Positions 45,471 to 53,866 of a stretch of DNA of 64,000 nucleotides are shown one piece after another. Made by a program: the position numbers and the translations under genes. Position 1 is the first letter of the stretch, and every line of letters begins with the position of its first letter. This stretch comes from Brasilonema sennae CENA114 (GTDB lineage: Bacteria; Cyanobacteriota; Cyanobacteriia; Cyanobacteriales; Nostocaceae), in the NCBI RefSeq assembly GCF_006968745.1, contig NZ_CP030118.1, forward strand, positions 7,156,253 through 7,220,252. The letters are read 5' to 3'. The notes beneath the pieces were generated by a model. It saw only the letters and a list, made by a program, of their open reading frames with translations. It was not told the DNA's origin and did no database searches.

Positions 45471-48212
45471 ATGGATTTAATTCTGTGCCATACAACAGCT
45501 GATTTTGACTCACTAGGAGCCGCAGTAGGACTGACACGCCTGTTACCTGGAAGTAAGATTGTGTTGAGTGGCGGTTCTCATCCAAGCGTAGGAGATTTTT
45601 TGGCACTGCATCGGGATGAGTATCAGCTGATGGAACGACGTTCGGTTAATCCCGACGAAATTCGTTCTTTAATTGTGGTGGATACGCAACAGCGCGATCG
45701 CATCGGCAAAGCTGCTGAGTGGTTAGAGCTACCCCATATTAAGAAAATTATCATTTATGACCATCACCAAGAACAACTTGGGGATATTCCCGCTACAGAA
45801 ATAAACATTTCCCCTGTTGGAGCGACAACAACTCTAATTGTCGAGCAATTGCAAAAACAACACATTTCCCTGACAGCCGCAGAAGCAACTGTGATGGCAT
45901 TAGGTATCCATGTGGATACTGGCTCTCTGACATTTGACTACACTACACCACGGGATGCCCTAGCCTTGGCTTGGTTGATGCAACAAGGGGCAAGTTTATC
46001 AGTCGTGAGTCAATATGTTGATCCTGGTCTTTCTCCCCAATTGCAACAACTCTTAAAGGTGTCGCTGGAAAAAATACAACATATATATATTAGGGGAAAT
46101 AAAATTGCCTGGGTCAATTTGAAAACAGATAATTTCGTACCAGGATTGTCAAGTCTTGCCTCACAGTTGGTAGAGTTAACAGAAATAGATGCCTTACTGC
46201 TTTTCAACGAGTATGCTCTAGCAGAAGGTGAATCACGCTTGACAGTGATTGGGCGTTCCCAAATTCAAGGAATTCATCTCAATGAGTTATTCCAACCCCT
46301 GGGTGGCGGTGGACATTCCCAAGCAGCATCGCTGAACTTAAGAGGCGTAAACTCACAAGAAATTTTAAACCAACTCCTTGAGGGGATAAAAGCAACAATT
46401 CCCTATCCTCCTATTACCCGAGACTTGATGTCTTCCCCAGTTCGCACCATTCGTCCAGAAACCACAATTGCGGAAGCGCAGCGCACTTTATTACGCTACG
46501 GACACTCTGGTTTGTGTGTCGCTGATGCCCAAGGACAACTACTAGGTATTATTTCCCGACGAGACTTAGATATTGCCCTACATCACGGCTTTAGTCATGC
46601 TCCCGTTAAAGGTTACATGACAGTCAACATGAGGACAATTACCCCAGAGACGACACTGCCAGAAATCGAGTCAGTGATGGTGACATATGATATCGGACGC
46701 TTGCCAGTATTGGAAAACGGGCAGTTAGTCGGAATTGTTACACGTACTGATGTTTTGCGGCAATTGCATCAGGAACAACAGAGGGGGAGAGGGAAAGAGG
46801 AACAGAGTGGAGGAGGGGGACAAAAAAATATTAAATCTCCCACTCTAGAGGAATTACATTCACGGCTTGCACCGCAGTTGTGGCAATTGTTAACTAAAGC
46901 ATCACAAGAAGCAGAAAAACGCGGTTGGCATCTTTACCTTGTTGGGGGAGCAGTACGCGACTTGCTACTTGCTGAAGAAGCTTCTGGCACTTTATTGATT
47001 AAAGATATTGACTTAGTCGTTGATGGTTTTCACAAAACAGCAGAAGTGGGTGCTGGTGTGGAACTGGCAAAAGCACTACAGCAACTTTACCCAACAGCAC
47101 GTTTAGAAATTCATGGGGCTTTTCAAACTGCAGCTTTGCTGTGGCATAAAGATCCAGAATTAGATTCATTATGGGTAGACATTGCCACTGCTAGAACAGA
47201 ATTCTATCCTTACCCCGCAGCAAATCCTGAAGTTGAGGCGAGTTCGATTCGTCAAGATTTGTATCGCCGAGATTTTACCATCAACGCAATGGCACTGCAA
47301 CTGACGCCTCCCCGCGCTGGTGCATTACTCGATTTTTTTGGCGGGTTGCTTGATTTACAGGCAAAGCAAATTCGGGTGTTGCATGCTAACAGCTTTATTG
47401 AAGATCCCACCCGCATCTATCGCGGTGTACGCTTTGCTATGCGGCTCGGATTTCACTTAGAGCCTCAAACAGAAGAATATATCCGCTATGCTATCAACAG
47501 CGGCGTTTACGATCGCACCACCCGAGAAAATAGCAAAACCCCAGCACTGCAAACTCGACTGAAAACGGAATTGAAACATATCCTAGAAGCCCCCTACTGG
47601 AAGCCAGCTTTGCAATTACTGGGAGACTTGGGAGCTTTGCAGTGTATTCATCCCACCCTCAAGATAGACGAGGAACTTCTGGGGCAATTGCGTTTGTTAG
47701 AACGTTGTTTACGACGCTTTGACTCTCAGCAAACCCTCATCCACTGGCAAATGCGCTTGGAAGCTCTCATTGCCCACTTAGCAGCAGAATACCGAGGACA
47801 TGTGGCAAAAAATCTGCAATTGCCCGAAGATAGCATCAACCGGTTATATTGCATTGCACAACATCAACAAAAAGTCAATAAAAATATCTCCTCTTTGGAA
47901 GCAGAGGGAGGAGTGGATGAGGTACGTCCCAGTCAAATCGAACAGTTATTGCGTCAGTACGATGTACCAATGCTGATTTTAATCGCTGTGCAAAGTTCAA
48001 GAGGTGTCAGGCGTAAGATTTGGCAATATTTGACTGTTTGGCGTAACATTCAGCCCATTTTAAATGGAAATGATTTGAGGAAACTGGGATACAAACCAGG
48101 ACCCCAGTATCGGCAAATGCTTAATGATTTACTTGCTGCTACGTTGGATGGAGTTGTTTGCAATAGGGATGAGGCTGAGGAGTTTTTGGCGAAACATTAT
48201 CCTCAGTTGTGA
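45471..48212 (+). CDS. DHH/DHHA1-CBS-tRNA nucleotidyltransferase fusion
   Basis: This 913-aa protein has three parts. An N-terminal DHH-type phosphoesterase (DADFDSLGAA-like motif, IYDHHQEQ, and the GGGGHSQAASL glycine motif) covers about 1-310. Two CBS domains cover about 315-430. After a Gly/Lys-rich linker, a class II nucleotidyltransferase follows, with LVGGAVRDLLL and the acidic pair in IDLVVDG, plus RRDFTINAMALQL. Tomita and Weiner showed that Synechocystis splits CCA addition between a CC-adding and an A-adding enzyme. This fusion resembles the A-adding type, but the specificity is not readable by eye. Confidence 0.9.
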   Translation: MDLILCHTTADFDSLGAAVGLTRLLPGSKIVLSGGSHPSVGDFLALHRDEYQLMERRSVNPDEIRSLIVVDTQQRDRIGKAAEWLELPHIKKIIIYDHHQEQLGDIPATEINISPVGATTTLIVEQLQKQHISLTAAEATVMALGIHVDTGSLTFDYTTPRDALALAWLMQQGASLSVVSQYVDPGLSPQLQQLLKVSLEKIQHIYIRGNKIAWVNLKTDNFVPGLSSLASQLVELTEIDALLLFNEYALAEGESRLTVIGRSQIQGIHLNELFQPLGGGGHSQAASLNLRGVNSQEILNQLLEGIKATIPYPPITRDLMSSPVRTIRPETTIAEAQRTLLRYGHSGLCVADAQGQLLGIISRRDLDIALHHGFSHAPVKGYMTVNMRTITPETTLPEIESVMVTYDIGRLPVLENGQLVGIVTRTDVLRQLHQEQQRGRGKEEQSGGGGQKNIKSPTLEELHSRLAPQLWQLLTKASQEAEKRGWHLYLVGGAVRDLLLAEEASGTLLIKDIDLVVDGFHKTAEVGAGVELAKALQQLYPTARLEIHGAFQTAALLWHKDPELDSLWVDIATARTEFYPYPAANPEVEASSIRQDLYRRDFTINAMALQLTPPRAGALLDFFGGLLDLQAKQIRVLHANSFIEDPTRIYRGVRFAMRLGFHLEPQTEEYIRYAINSGVYDRTTRENSKTPALQTRLKTELKHILEAPYWKPALQLLGDLGALQCIHPTLKIDEELLGQLRLLERCLRRFDSQQTLIHWQMRLEALIAHLAAEYRGHVAKNLQLPEDSINRLYCIAQHQQKVNKNISSLEAEGGVDEVRPSQIEQLLRQYDVPMLILIAVQSSRGVRRKIWQYLTVWRNIQPILNGNDLRKLGYKPGPQYRQMLNDLLAATLDGVVCNRDEAEEFLAKHYPQL

Positions 48213-48265
48213 AAATAAGCACGTGGCGCGAAATTCACACAGCCGTGGGAGTGTCAACTGAACGT

Positions 48266-49177
48266 TTATAGACACGATAATTCTTGCTGTTTTTTCTTCA
48301 TACTTTTAATATGACGAACGAGAACTGCCAAAGGATTGATGCCCTTTAAAATTAACAATATCATCCAGCAAAGTGCTTTGAGTTGACTGAAGGCTGTAGG
48401 TCGAGTTAACCCCTCATGAATCGCAATCCGCGCTTCATCTAGAAAACCTTCATATTCCTCTACAATCGGAGAATCATGGAACACCGTGATGTTAATCCCA
48501 TCAATCCCACTCACCCAGTTTTTTCCCATCTGGATTCTCTGTAGTTGAGCGACTTCAAGGTGGTATAAGTCGTGATAGTTAATGCAAACACCTCGTACTT
48601 TCAGCGGCTCATTGGCAATCTTGATTGGAACTAGACTGATAGAACCTAGTGTTTTCTTGAAACAGACAACCTTGGAGTTTTTTGCAGAGGTATCTATGAA
48701 CCAACTTACCAAGGCTGTCCAAGCGGTGTAATAGTAAAACAAAAATACTTTGTGTCTCTTCTCGAAACCAACACGTTGAACTTTTTGAAAAACTTTTTTT
48801 ACCTCTAAAGTTTGCTCACACTCAACAGGAGTCGGTGAGCTTTTTGTATCTTCCAAAAACACAAACAAGTAATAAGGGATTTCAGGATAACATTTTTTCA
48901 GCCCCCAACCCTTCTTGAAGTATTGCTGTAATGCCAGACACTGCTTTAACCGACGCTTGATGTCACAATGATGTTTGTATAAAGTGTCGGGTGATAGCTG
49001 ATCACGACGCTTGTGAATCACAAATGCACGCAGCAACAATTGTTTCATGCGGCGAGCAAAAACAGTCTGTCCTGCATTTAATAAAGGTGTTTCAAAAGTC
49101 CATAATGCTAGCAGGGCTTGTTTTTGCCGTGGAGTGAGTTGATTTCGTTCCGGTTGCTTCTGTATCTGGTTATTCAT
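48266..49177 (-). CDS. Protein of unknown function (303 aa)
   Basis: A basic, Lys/Arg-rich protein without signal peptide. A hydrophobic segment lies near residue 270 (WMILLILKGINPLAVLV). I do not recognise a domain. The N-terminal part (LTPRQKQALLALWTFETPL) could be a helix-turn-helix, but the evidence is thin. It is convergent with the tRNA nucleotidyltransferase gene, with about 50 bp between, and divergent from the ABC-F gene. Confidence 0.6.
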   Translation of the reverse strand: MNNQIQKQPERNQLTPRQKQALLALWTFETPLLNAGQTVFARRMKQLLLRAFVIHKRRDQLSPDTLYKHHCDIKRRLKQCLALQQYFKKGWGLKKCYPEIPYYLFVFLEDTKSSPTPVECEQTLEVKKVFQKVQRVGFEKRHKVFLFYYYTAWTALVSWFIDTSAKNSKVVCFKKTLGSISLVPIKIANEPLKVRGVCINYHDLYHLEVAQLQRIQMGKNWVSGIDGINITVFHDSPIVEEYEGFLDEARIAIHEGLTRPTAFSQLKALCWMILLILKGINPLAVLVRHIKSMKKKQQELSCL

Positions 49178-49995
49178 AAATAAAGTTTGAGTGACTCACT
49201 TGCTACAACCATCAACACCAACCCTACTATGCATGACTGCTTACTCTTTCTGTTTTTCTTAGAATTGGTGCTGGTATTGTTGCGTTGAAAAAATATTAGA
49301 TGCTCCCGGTTTGTCTGCTTTGACGTTTCTATTGACGAATTTTATACAATTTCTCGCAGCTTTCTTTACAAAATTTTATATATGTTAGTTTCAAACGAAA
49401 AGTTAAGTTAAAAGGGTAAACGCACTCATCACGCTCTAGTTTCTATGGCTTCCTGGAAGAGAGCGCAAAGCCGAAAACTTTCGTTCCAGCATTTGCTTTT
49501 ACAAGTCAGCCATTCACAAGAAAATCTCACAAACCTTGCCATGAAAATTTAGCTTTCCCCCTACACACGCTCTTATCCTCTGTCGGGAAACAAGGACTAT
49601 GGCACAAAGTGCCACGCTACGCGAACAGTACTGGCTCCCCTAAACCCTCATACCCTTACACCCATTTTTCAAGCTAGAAGCTTCGAGACATTCCGGAATT
49701 GTTTACTGCTATGATGTAGTTAATATCAAACCTCAACACGCCTCACATAGCTGACATGAAGTAGTCGTAGAAAAAAATAGTCATCAATAACCGTTACTCG
49801 AAGGTAGCGGATGTCAAGAAGAAAAAACCACCAAAAACTCAGCAGGTTTGGTAAAAGACAGCCATGCGCTAAATAGTTTTTAAAAACTTATCTCTACAAA
49901 GAGCCGCCGGATATGTCTATGGCTAGCTCTATTTGCTCGCCCCTATTGTGCGCGTTCGATAGGTAGGCGTGATTTAGTCATATTGAGGTTTGAGT
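49178..49995. other. Long leader/intergenic region upstream of the ABC-F gene
   Basis: About 800 bp without an obvious gene. Near the 3' end a short frame (49913-49966) could encode a 17-residue peptide, starting ATG-TCT-ATG and ending AGG-TAG, 30 bp before the ABC-F start. ABC-F antibiotic resistance genes are often controlled by such leader peptides. No good ribosome-binding site precedes it. The remainder contains dispersed fragments (ggcacaaagtgccacgctac at about 49600). Confidence 0.35.
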
Positions 49996-51612
49996 ATGCA
50001 GAAAAAATCAATAGTTTTAGCTGAGAATTTAGCTTACGAACTCAGTTCAACCAGGACTTTATTTAAAGGTGTTCAAATAAGCATTGGAGAAGGTGAGCGC
50101 ATTGCTTTAGTCGGTTCCAATGGTGTTGGTAAATCTACCCTGTTAAAGATTCTTGCAGGTCAACTCAACCCCACGACAGGTTCTGTTACACGTCATGAAA
50201 CAATTTACTATTTGCCTCAAATCAGTACCATAAAACAGGACATCAAAGCAGATACGGTCTTCAATTACCTGAGTTCTATTTCTGAGGAATGGTGGAAAAT
50301 TGAAGAGATTTTAGAAGCAAGATTCAGCACGACACTTGATTTATCCTTACCACTTTTTAATTTGAGTGGTGGGGAACTCACAAAACTATTTATGGCTATT
50401 GGTTTATCAAGTGAACCAAAGGTTTTACTGCTGGATGAGCCAACGAATCATATGGACTTGATGGCGTTAGAAAGTTTGAGAAATTTTCTTAATGACTTTG
50501 ATGGAGCATTTGTTATTGTCTCGCACAAACCATTTTTTCTAGACCAAGTGACTGATATGACTTGGGAACTAACACCAGAGGGTGTGAAAGTTTACGGAGG
50601 AAATTTTTCGCTGTATCGAGAACAAAAGGAAATAGAATTGGAGGCGAGAGTGCGATCGCACGAAGTCGCAAGAAAAGAACTCAAACGCACCAAAGCTTCA
50701 GCGTTACAGGAACAGCAACGAGCAGCTCAATCTAGCAAAAATGGTCGAGCCAAATTTCTCAACGGTAGTGTAGATAGAGCAGCTGCAGGACTGCTTAAAA
50801 CAAAAGCCGAGGTTTCAGCAGGAATTGCAAAAAACAGACATGAAGCGGCGGTAGCAAAGGCGACTCAAAGAGTTGCAGAAACTAAGGTTAAAACAACGAA
50901 GGCAACAAGTCTTCAACTAGAAGAAAGAAGCCAAAAACGCAGAAACCTTATTGATATTCAGGGTGCAAATCTCAAGGTAGGAGAACACCTGCTGATTTCA
51001 AATATCCAGCTTCATGTGTCCTCTGGTGACAGAATAGTTATTGCTGGTGCTAATGGTTCAGGTAAATCTAGTCTGGCAAAAGCGATTTTGAAAATGGAGA
51101 ATACAACAGCGATTTTGGAGTCAGGTGAGATTTTACTTGCTCCTGCTATGAAAGCTGTGTACCTCGACCAAACTTATGAACTGGTGAATCGAAAGCAGAC
51201 GATTCTGGAAAATATGCAAGCTGCTAATCCTAATCTCAACTATCAGCTTTTGCGTCAGCAGTTGGGACACTTCCTTTTTAAAGAGGATGATGTACACAAA
51301 AGCGCATCGGTGTTAAGTGGAGGTGAGTTGGCAAGGTTGGCGATCGCCATCATTAGTATTTCACAAATCGACCTGCTGATTCTCGATGAGCCAACGAATA
51401 ACCTGGATCTTGAAACGGTTGACCAAATGATTGAGGGTATCAATGACTACCAAGGTGCGCTTTGGGTCATTTCCCACGATTTGGATTTCTTGAGTCGGAT
51501 TAATATCACTCAAGCTTACAAGTTGAGTGAGCAAGAGTTTGAACAGATGACATATTTACCTACTGAATCGGATATGTATTATCAAGAACTACTAGGCTCT
51601 CAAGATGGATAA
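49996..51612 (+). CDS. ABC-F family ATPase
   Basis: From ATG 49996 (ribosome-binding gagg 49985-49988; an in-frame TTG at 49990 is less likely) the product is 538 aa. It has two ATPase domains on one chain with no membrane part: Walker A GSNGVGKST and GANGSGKSS, signatures LSGGELTKL and LSGGELARL, Walker B LLLDEPTNHMD and LILDEPTNNLD, joined by a long basic linker (about 215-310) that reaches the ribosomal exit/peptidyl site in known members. It is a translation factor or a ribosome-protecting resistance protein (Msr/Vga-like); the linker sequence is not enough to decide. Confidence 0.93.
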   Translation: MQKKSIVLAENLAYELSSTRTLFKGVQISIGEGERIALVGSNGVGKSTLLKILAGQLNPTTGSVTRHETIYYLPQISTIKQDIKADTVFNYLSSISEEWWKIEEILEARFSTTLDLSLPLFNLSGGELTKLFMAIGLSSEPKVLLLDEPTNHMDLMALESLRNFLNDFDGAFVIVSHKPFFLDQVTDMTWELTPEGVKVYGGNFSLYREQKEIELEARVRSHEVARKELKRTKASALQEQQRAAQSSKNGRAKFLNGSVDRAAAGLLKTKAEVSAGIAKNRHEAAVAKATQRVAETKVKTTKATSLQLEERSQKRRNLIDIQGANLKVGEHLLISNIQLHVSSGDRIVIAGANGSGKSSLAKAILKMENTTAILESGEILLAPAMKAVYLDQTYELVNRKQTILENMQAANPNLNYQLLRQQLGHFLFKEDDVHKSASVLSGGELARLAIAIISISQIDLLILDEPTNNLDLETVDQMIEGINDYQGALWVISHDLDFLSRINITQAYKLSEQEFEQMTYLPTESDMYYQELLGSQDG

Positions 51613-51769
51613 TGTTGATACTGAAGCGTTTCAGAAGTATTTGCGTTCAAAAAAGCTGTATGCCAAAGCTAGATAAATAAGCTTGAGAAAATTTTTTTAC
51701 TTTTTCCGTAACTTATGAAACATCCCTTGTAGTAAGCATTGTCAAAATTCACACTTTTAGGAAAAAATA

Positions 51770-52282
51770 ATGGCTACTACATTTGCAGTTCTCAAAGAAG
51801 GTTCAACTGGCGCTAGTGTTAGCGAATTGCAGAAAAACTTGACCACATTAAAGTATTACACAGGTGGTATCGATGGTAACTTTGGCAGCAAAACAAAAGA
51901 TGCTGTTATCAAGTTTCAACAATCACACGCCGTCAAAGTTGATGGTATCGTTGGTTATGAAACCCAAGCTGCGATACTACGTGAAGTTTGGATCTCCAAG
52001 CAACCAACCTTAAAAGAAGGTTCACAAGGTCAAGAAGTTAAAAATCTTCAGGAGTTGCTAAATGGCACTGGCGAACTTCCTAAAGGTCAGTTTGGTACAA
52101 TTAAAGTTGACGGTGTTTTTGGTCCAAATACTAAAGCTGCTGTTATCAAGTTTCAAAAATCTACTGATATCGCAGCAGATGGTGTTGTTGGACTTAAAAC
52201 ATGGAAGCAATTATCTTTCCGCAAGTCTTATAATATGTCTCCGGAACAAATTGTTCTCAATGGAATTTTTAACTTAGCTTGA
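51770..52282 (+). CDS. Peptidoglycan-binding domain protein (two PG_binding_1 modules)
   Basis: This 170-aa protein consists of two tandem PG-binding modules, each with LKEGS...V..LQ..L and VDG..G..T..A...FQ (about 8-70 and 79-145). There is no signal peptide, which is odd for a wall-binding protein. It may be exported by another route, work after cell lysis, or act inside. No hydrolase domain is present. Confidence 0.9.
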   Translation: MATTFAVLKEGSTGASVSELQKNLTTLKYYTGGIDGNFGSKTKDAVIKFQQSHAVKVDGIVGYETQAAILREVWISKQPTLKEGSQGQEVKNLQELLNGTGELPKGQFGTIKVDGVFGPNTKAAVIKFQKSTDIAADGVVGLKTWKQLSFRKSYNMSPEQIVLNGIFNLA

Positions 52283-52442
52283 GAAGGCAGAAGTGCGTTG
52301 TTAGAGATAGCATAAAAGTTGTGACGTTTAATGCTAGATTTCTTCATCAAGTTATTTAGTTGATTCCACAGGCTCCATACGTGCTTTCCATCCTTCACGG
52401 ATAGATAGGCGGTTATGGAGCCTGGTGCTATCTAAAGAAGCC

Positions 52443-52806
52443 CTATGGTAACGGTAGATAAATAATGCGGTCTTGATATTCATCATCCTCAGAAACAAGA
52501 GCCACTAAAATCAATTCTTCAAGGTTTTCGCCAATGCTTAAATTTGGATTCAGGATAAAAATTTCTGGTATGTGACGATTAGCTGCGATGTGTTCAGCCA
52601 AATGTACTCGCATGGAAGTCCGGTTATTTGTCACCAGCACAAAGTTATTATCTTCACACCAATAAAGAATTTCTGGATCGAGTGTGCTTTAAAGGAGGCG
52701 TTTTTGGCTCTCCCACTACCTTGATAATGATATCAGGTTCTCGCAATCTAATTTGGTTGGGATAGATAGGATTCACATTTTCATCAATCAGATATTTCAA
52801 TGCCAT
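52443..52806 (-). pseudogene. DUF5615 PIN-like toxin gene with a one-base frameshift
   Basis: From ATG 52806 the frame gives ALKYLIDENVNPIYPNQI, the N-terminus of the DUF5615 PIN-like family (first catalytic Asp in LIDEN). At about 52690 a one-base loss near AAAGCACACTCGATCC moves the frame, giving a premature stop soon after. The correct continuation, VTNNRTSMRVHLAEHI to the end, is open from 52640 to 52443. The two parts together form a normal DUF5615 protein. It would act as an RNase toxin paired with DUF433. Confidence 0.75.
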
Positions 52807-53139
52807 TTGCTTGTTTCTTGGCTTTTCTTTCTGCTCTGAGTTGCCGAAGTTTCTCGGAAACTGGTGGGGGATTAAGTCGCTGTTCTTCCCTCATTGTGTG
52901 ACCGTGTTCTATCCAGTTTTTCATATAAGCACTCACAACTTCTTTGTTTTGTAAGTAATAAAGAATTGTTGCATAAACTTGTTCTAAAGTTAGTGATGTA
53001 TCTGAGCAATTTCCTCTGGAGTGCGACCGAGATCCATGTATTCATAAAGAATTGTTTCAATACCAATCCTTGACCCCTTGAGCCGAATATCACCAGGAGT
53101 TAAGAAGTTAAAATAATCTGTTATTTGCGCTGTAGACAT
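52784..53139 (-). pseudogene. DUF433 antitoxin gene with a one-base frameshift
   Basis: From ATG 53139 the frame gives the DUF433 fold with GDIRLKGSRIGIETIL and DLGRTPEEIAQIHH, then a stop at 52990. One base lost in CATCACTAACTTTAG (52987-53001) explains this: restoring one base gives HHLTLEQVYATILYYL, and the frame continues to TGA at 52784. The 3' end overlaps the DUF5615 start by 23 bp, the normal coupling of this predicted toxin-antitoxin pair. Both genes are broken by single-base events. Confidence 0.75.
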
Positions 53140-53170
53140 CGTTTTCGTTGTGCCAAATGTAGTGATAAAT

Positions 53171-53264
53171 ACAGGACTTACGCAAGAAAAACGTGGTTGT
53201 GTCATTGCGAGGTAAGGAAGCAATCTCACAATCTTGTTTTTTCGTAACTCGTGTGTAAGTCCTA
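53171..53264. repeat. Dispersed repeat, copy 2 (related to 12141-12217)
   Basis: It starts caggacttacgc and ends gtgtaagtcct, so the ends form an imperfect inverted repeat. The reverse complement contains gagattgcttccttacctcg and caatgacacaac, as in copy 1. It lies in the promoter region of the DUF433 gene. Confidence 0.75.
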
Positions 53265-53474
53265 CAATAATTTCTTTACAAGTCTTTCCCCACACCCCAC
53301 ACCCCACACCCAGGAGCGAAGCAACGATAAATGTAACATAAGCGACAAAACAATAATTGCAAAAAATTATCTCAAACTAAATCTCTATCTCCCCACAAGC
53401 TCAGCACTCAAGCATAAGCAGTAAAGCAGACAGGCAAGTTATAATTTTTGTGCAGATGAACGTAACAAAAATTT

Positions 53475-53804
53475 ATGACTAACCCCCTTCTACAATCCTT
53501 TTTCGTCGGTAGAGCAGCTGCGGAAATCCTCACCGAGAGATTGGAGTTCGCCATTACAGATGCTTTATCGGAACTCGGCAAATGGGACGCTGAAACTAGA
53601 GAGCAAATGCGCCAATTTACTGAAGAGGTCATAGAGCGGGCAAATCGTACAGCAGATGCTGCTGGTGCGACTCAAACAACAGGCGGCTATGGAGAAACTG
53701 GTTCAACGTCAGTTGACTTACAAGCCACGATTGATGAACTACGAGCAGAAATAGCTACATTGCGAACAGAATTACAACGCTATCGCACTGGAAATTCTTT
53801 GTAG
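53475..53804 (+). CDS. Small coiled-coil protein conserved in cyanobacteria (DUF6825-like)
   Basis: This 109-aa protein has an N-terminal helical region (FFVGRAAAEILTERLEFAI), a Gly/Thr-rich spacer, and a C-terminal coiled coil (TIDELRAEIATLRTELQRY). It resembles a small family widespread in cyanobacteria whose function is unknown; the family name is from memory and not certain. It lies 62 bp upstream of the UbiB-like kinase gene in the same direction and may share a transcript with it. Confidence 0.6.
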   Translation: MTNPLLQSFFVGRAAAEILTERLEFAITDALSELGKWDAETREQMRQFTEEVIERANRTADAAGATQTTGGYGETGSTSVDLQATIDELRAEIATLRTELQRYRTGNSL

Positions 53805-53866
53805 AAAGGTTGCTGCGCAGCAACCTTTCTACTAGAAAATTATAAAGGAACAGTTTTGGAATCAGA

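Noticed and set aside
51770..52282. Secreted cell-wall hydrolase
   Set aside because: There is no signal peptide and no catalytic domain, only two peptidoglycan-binding modules.
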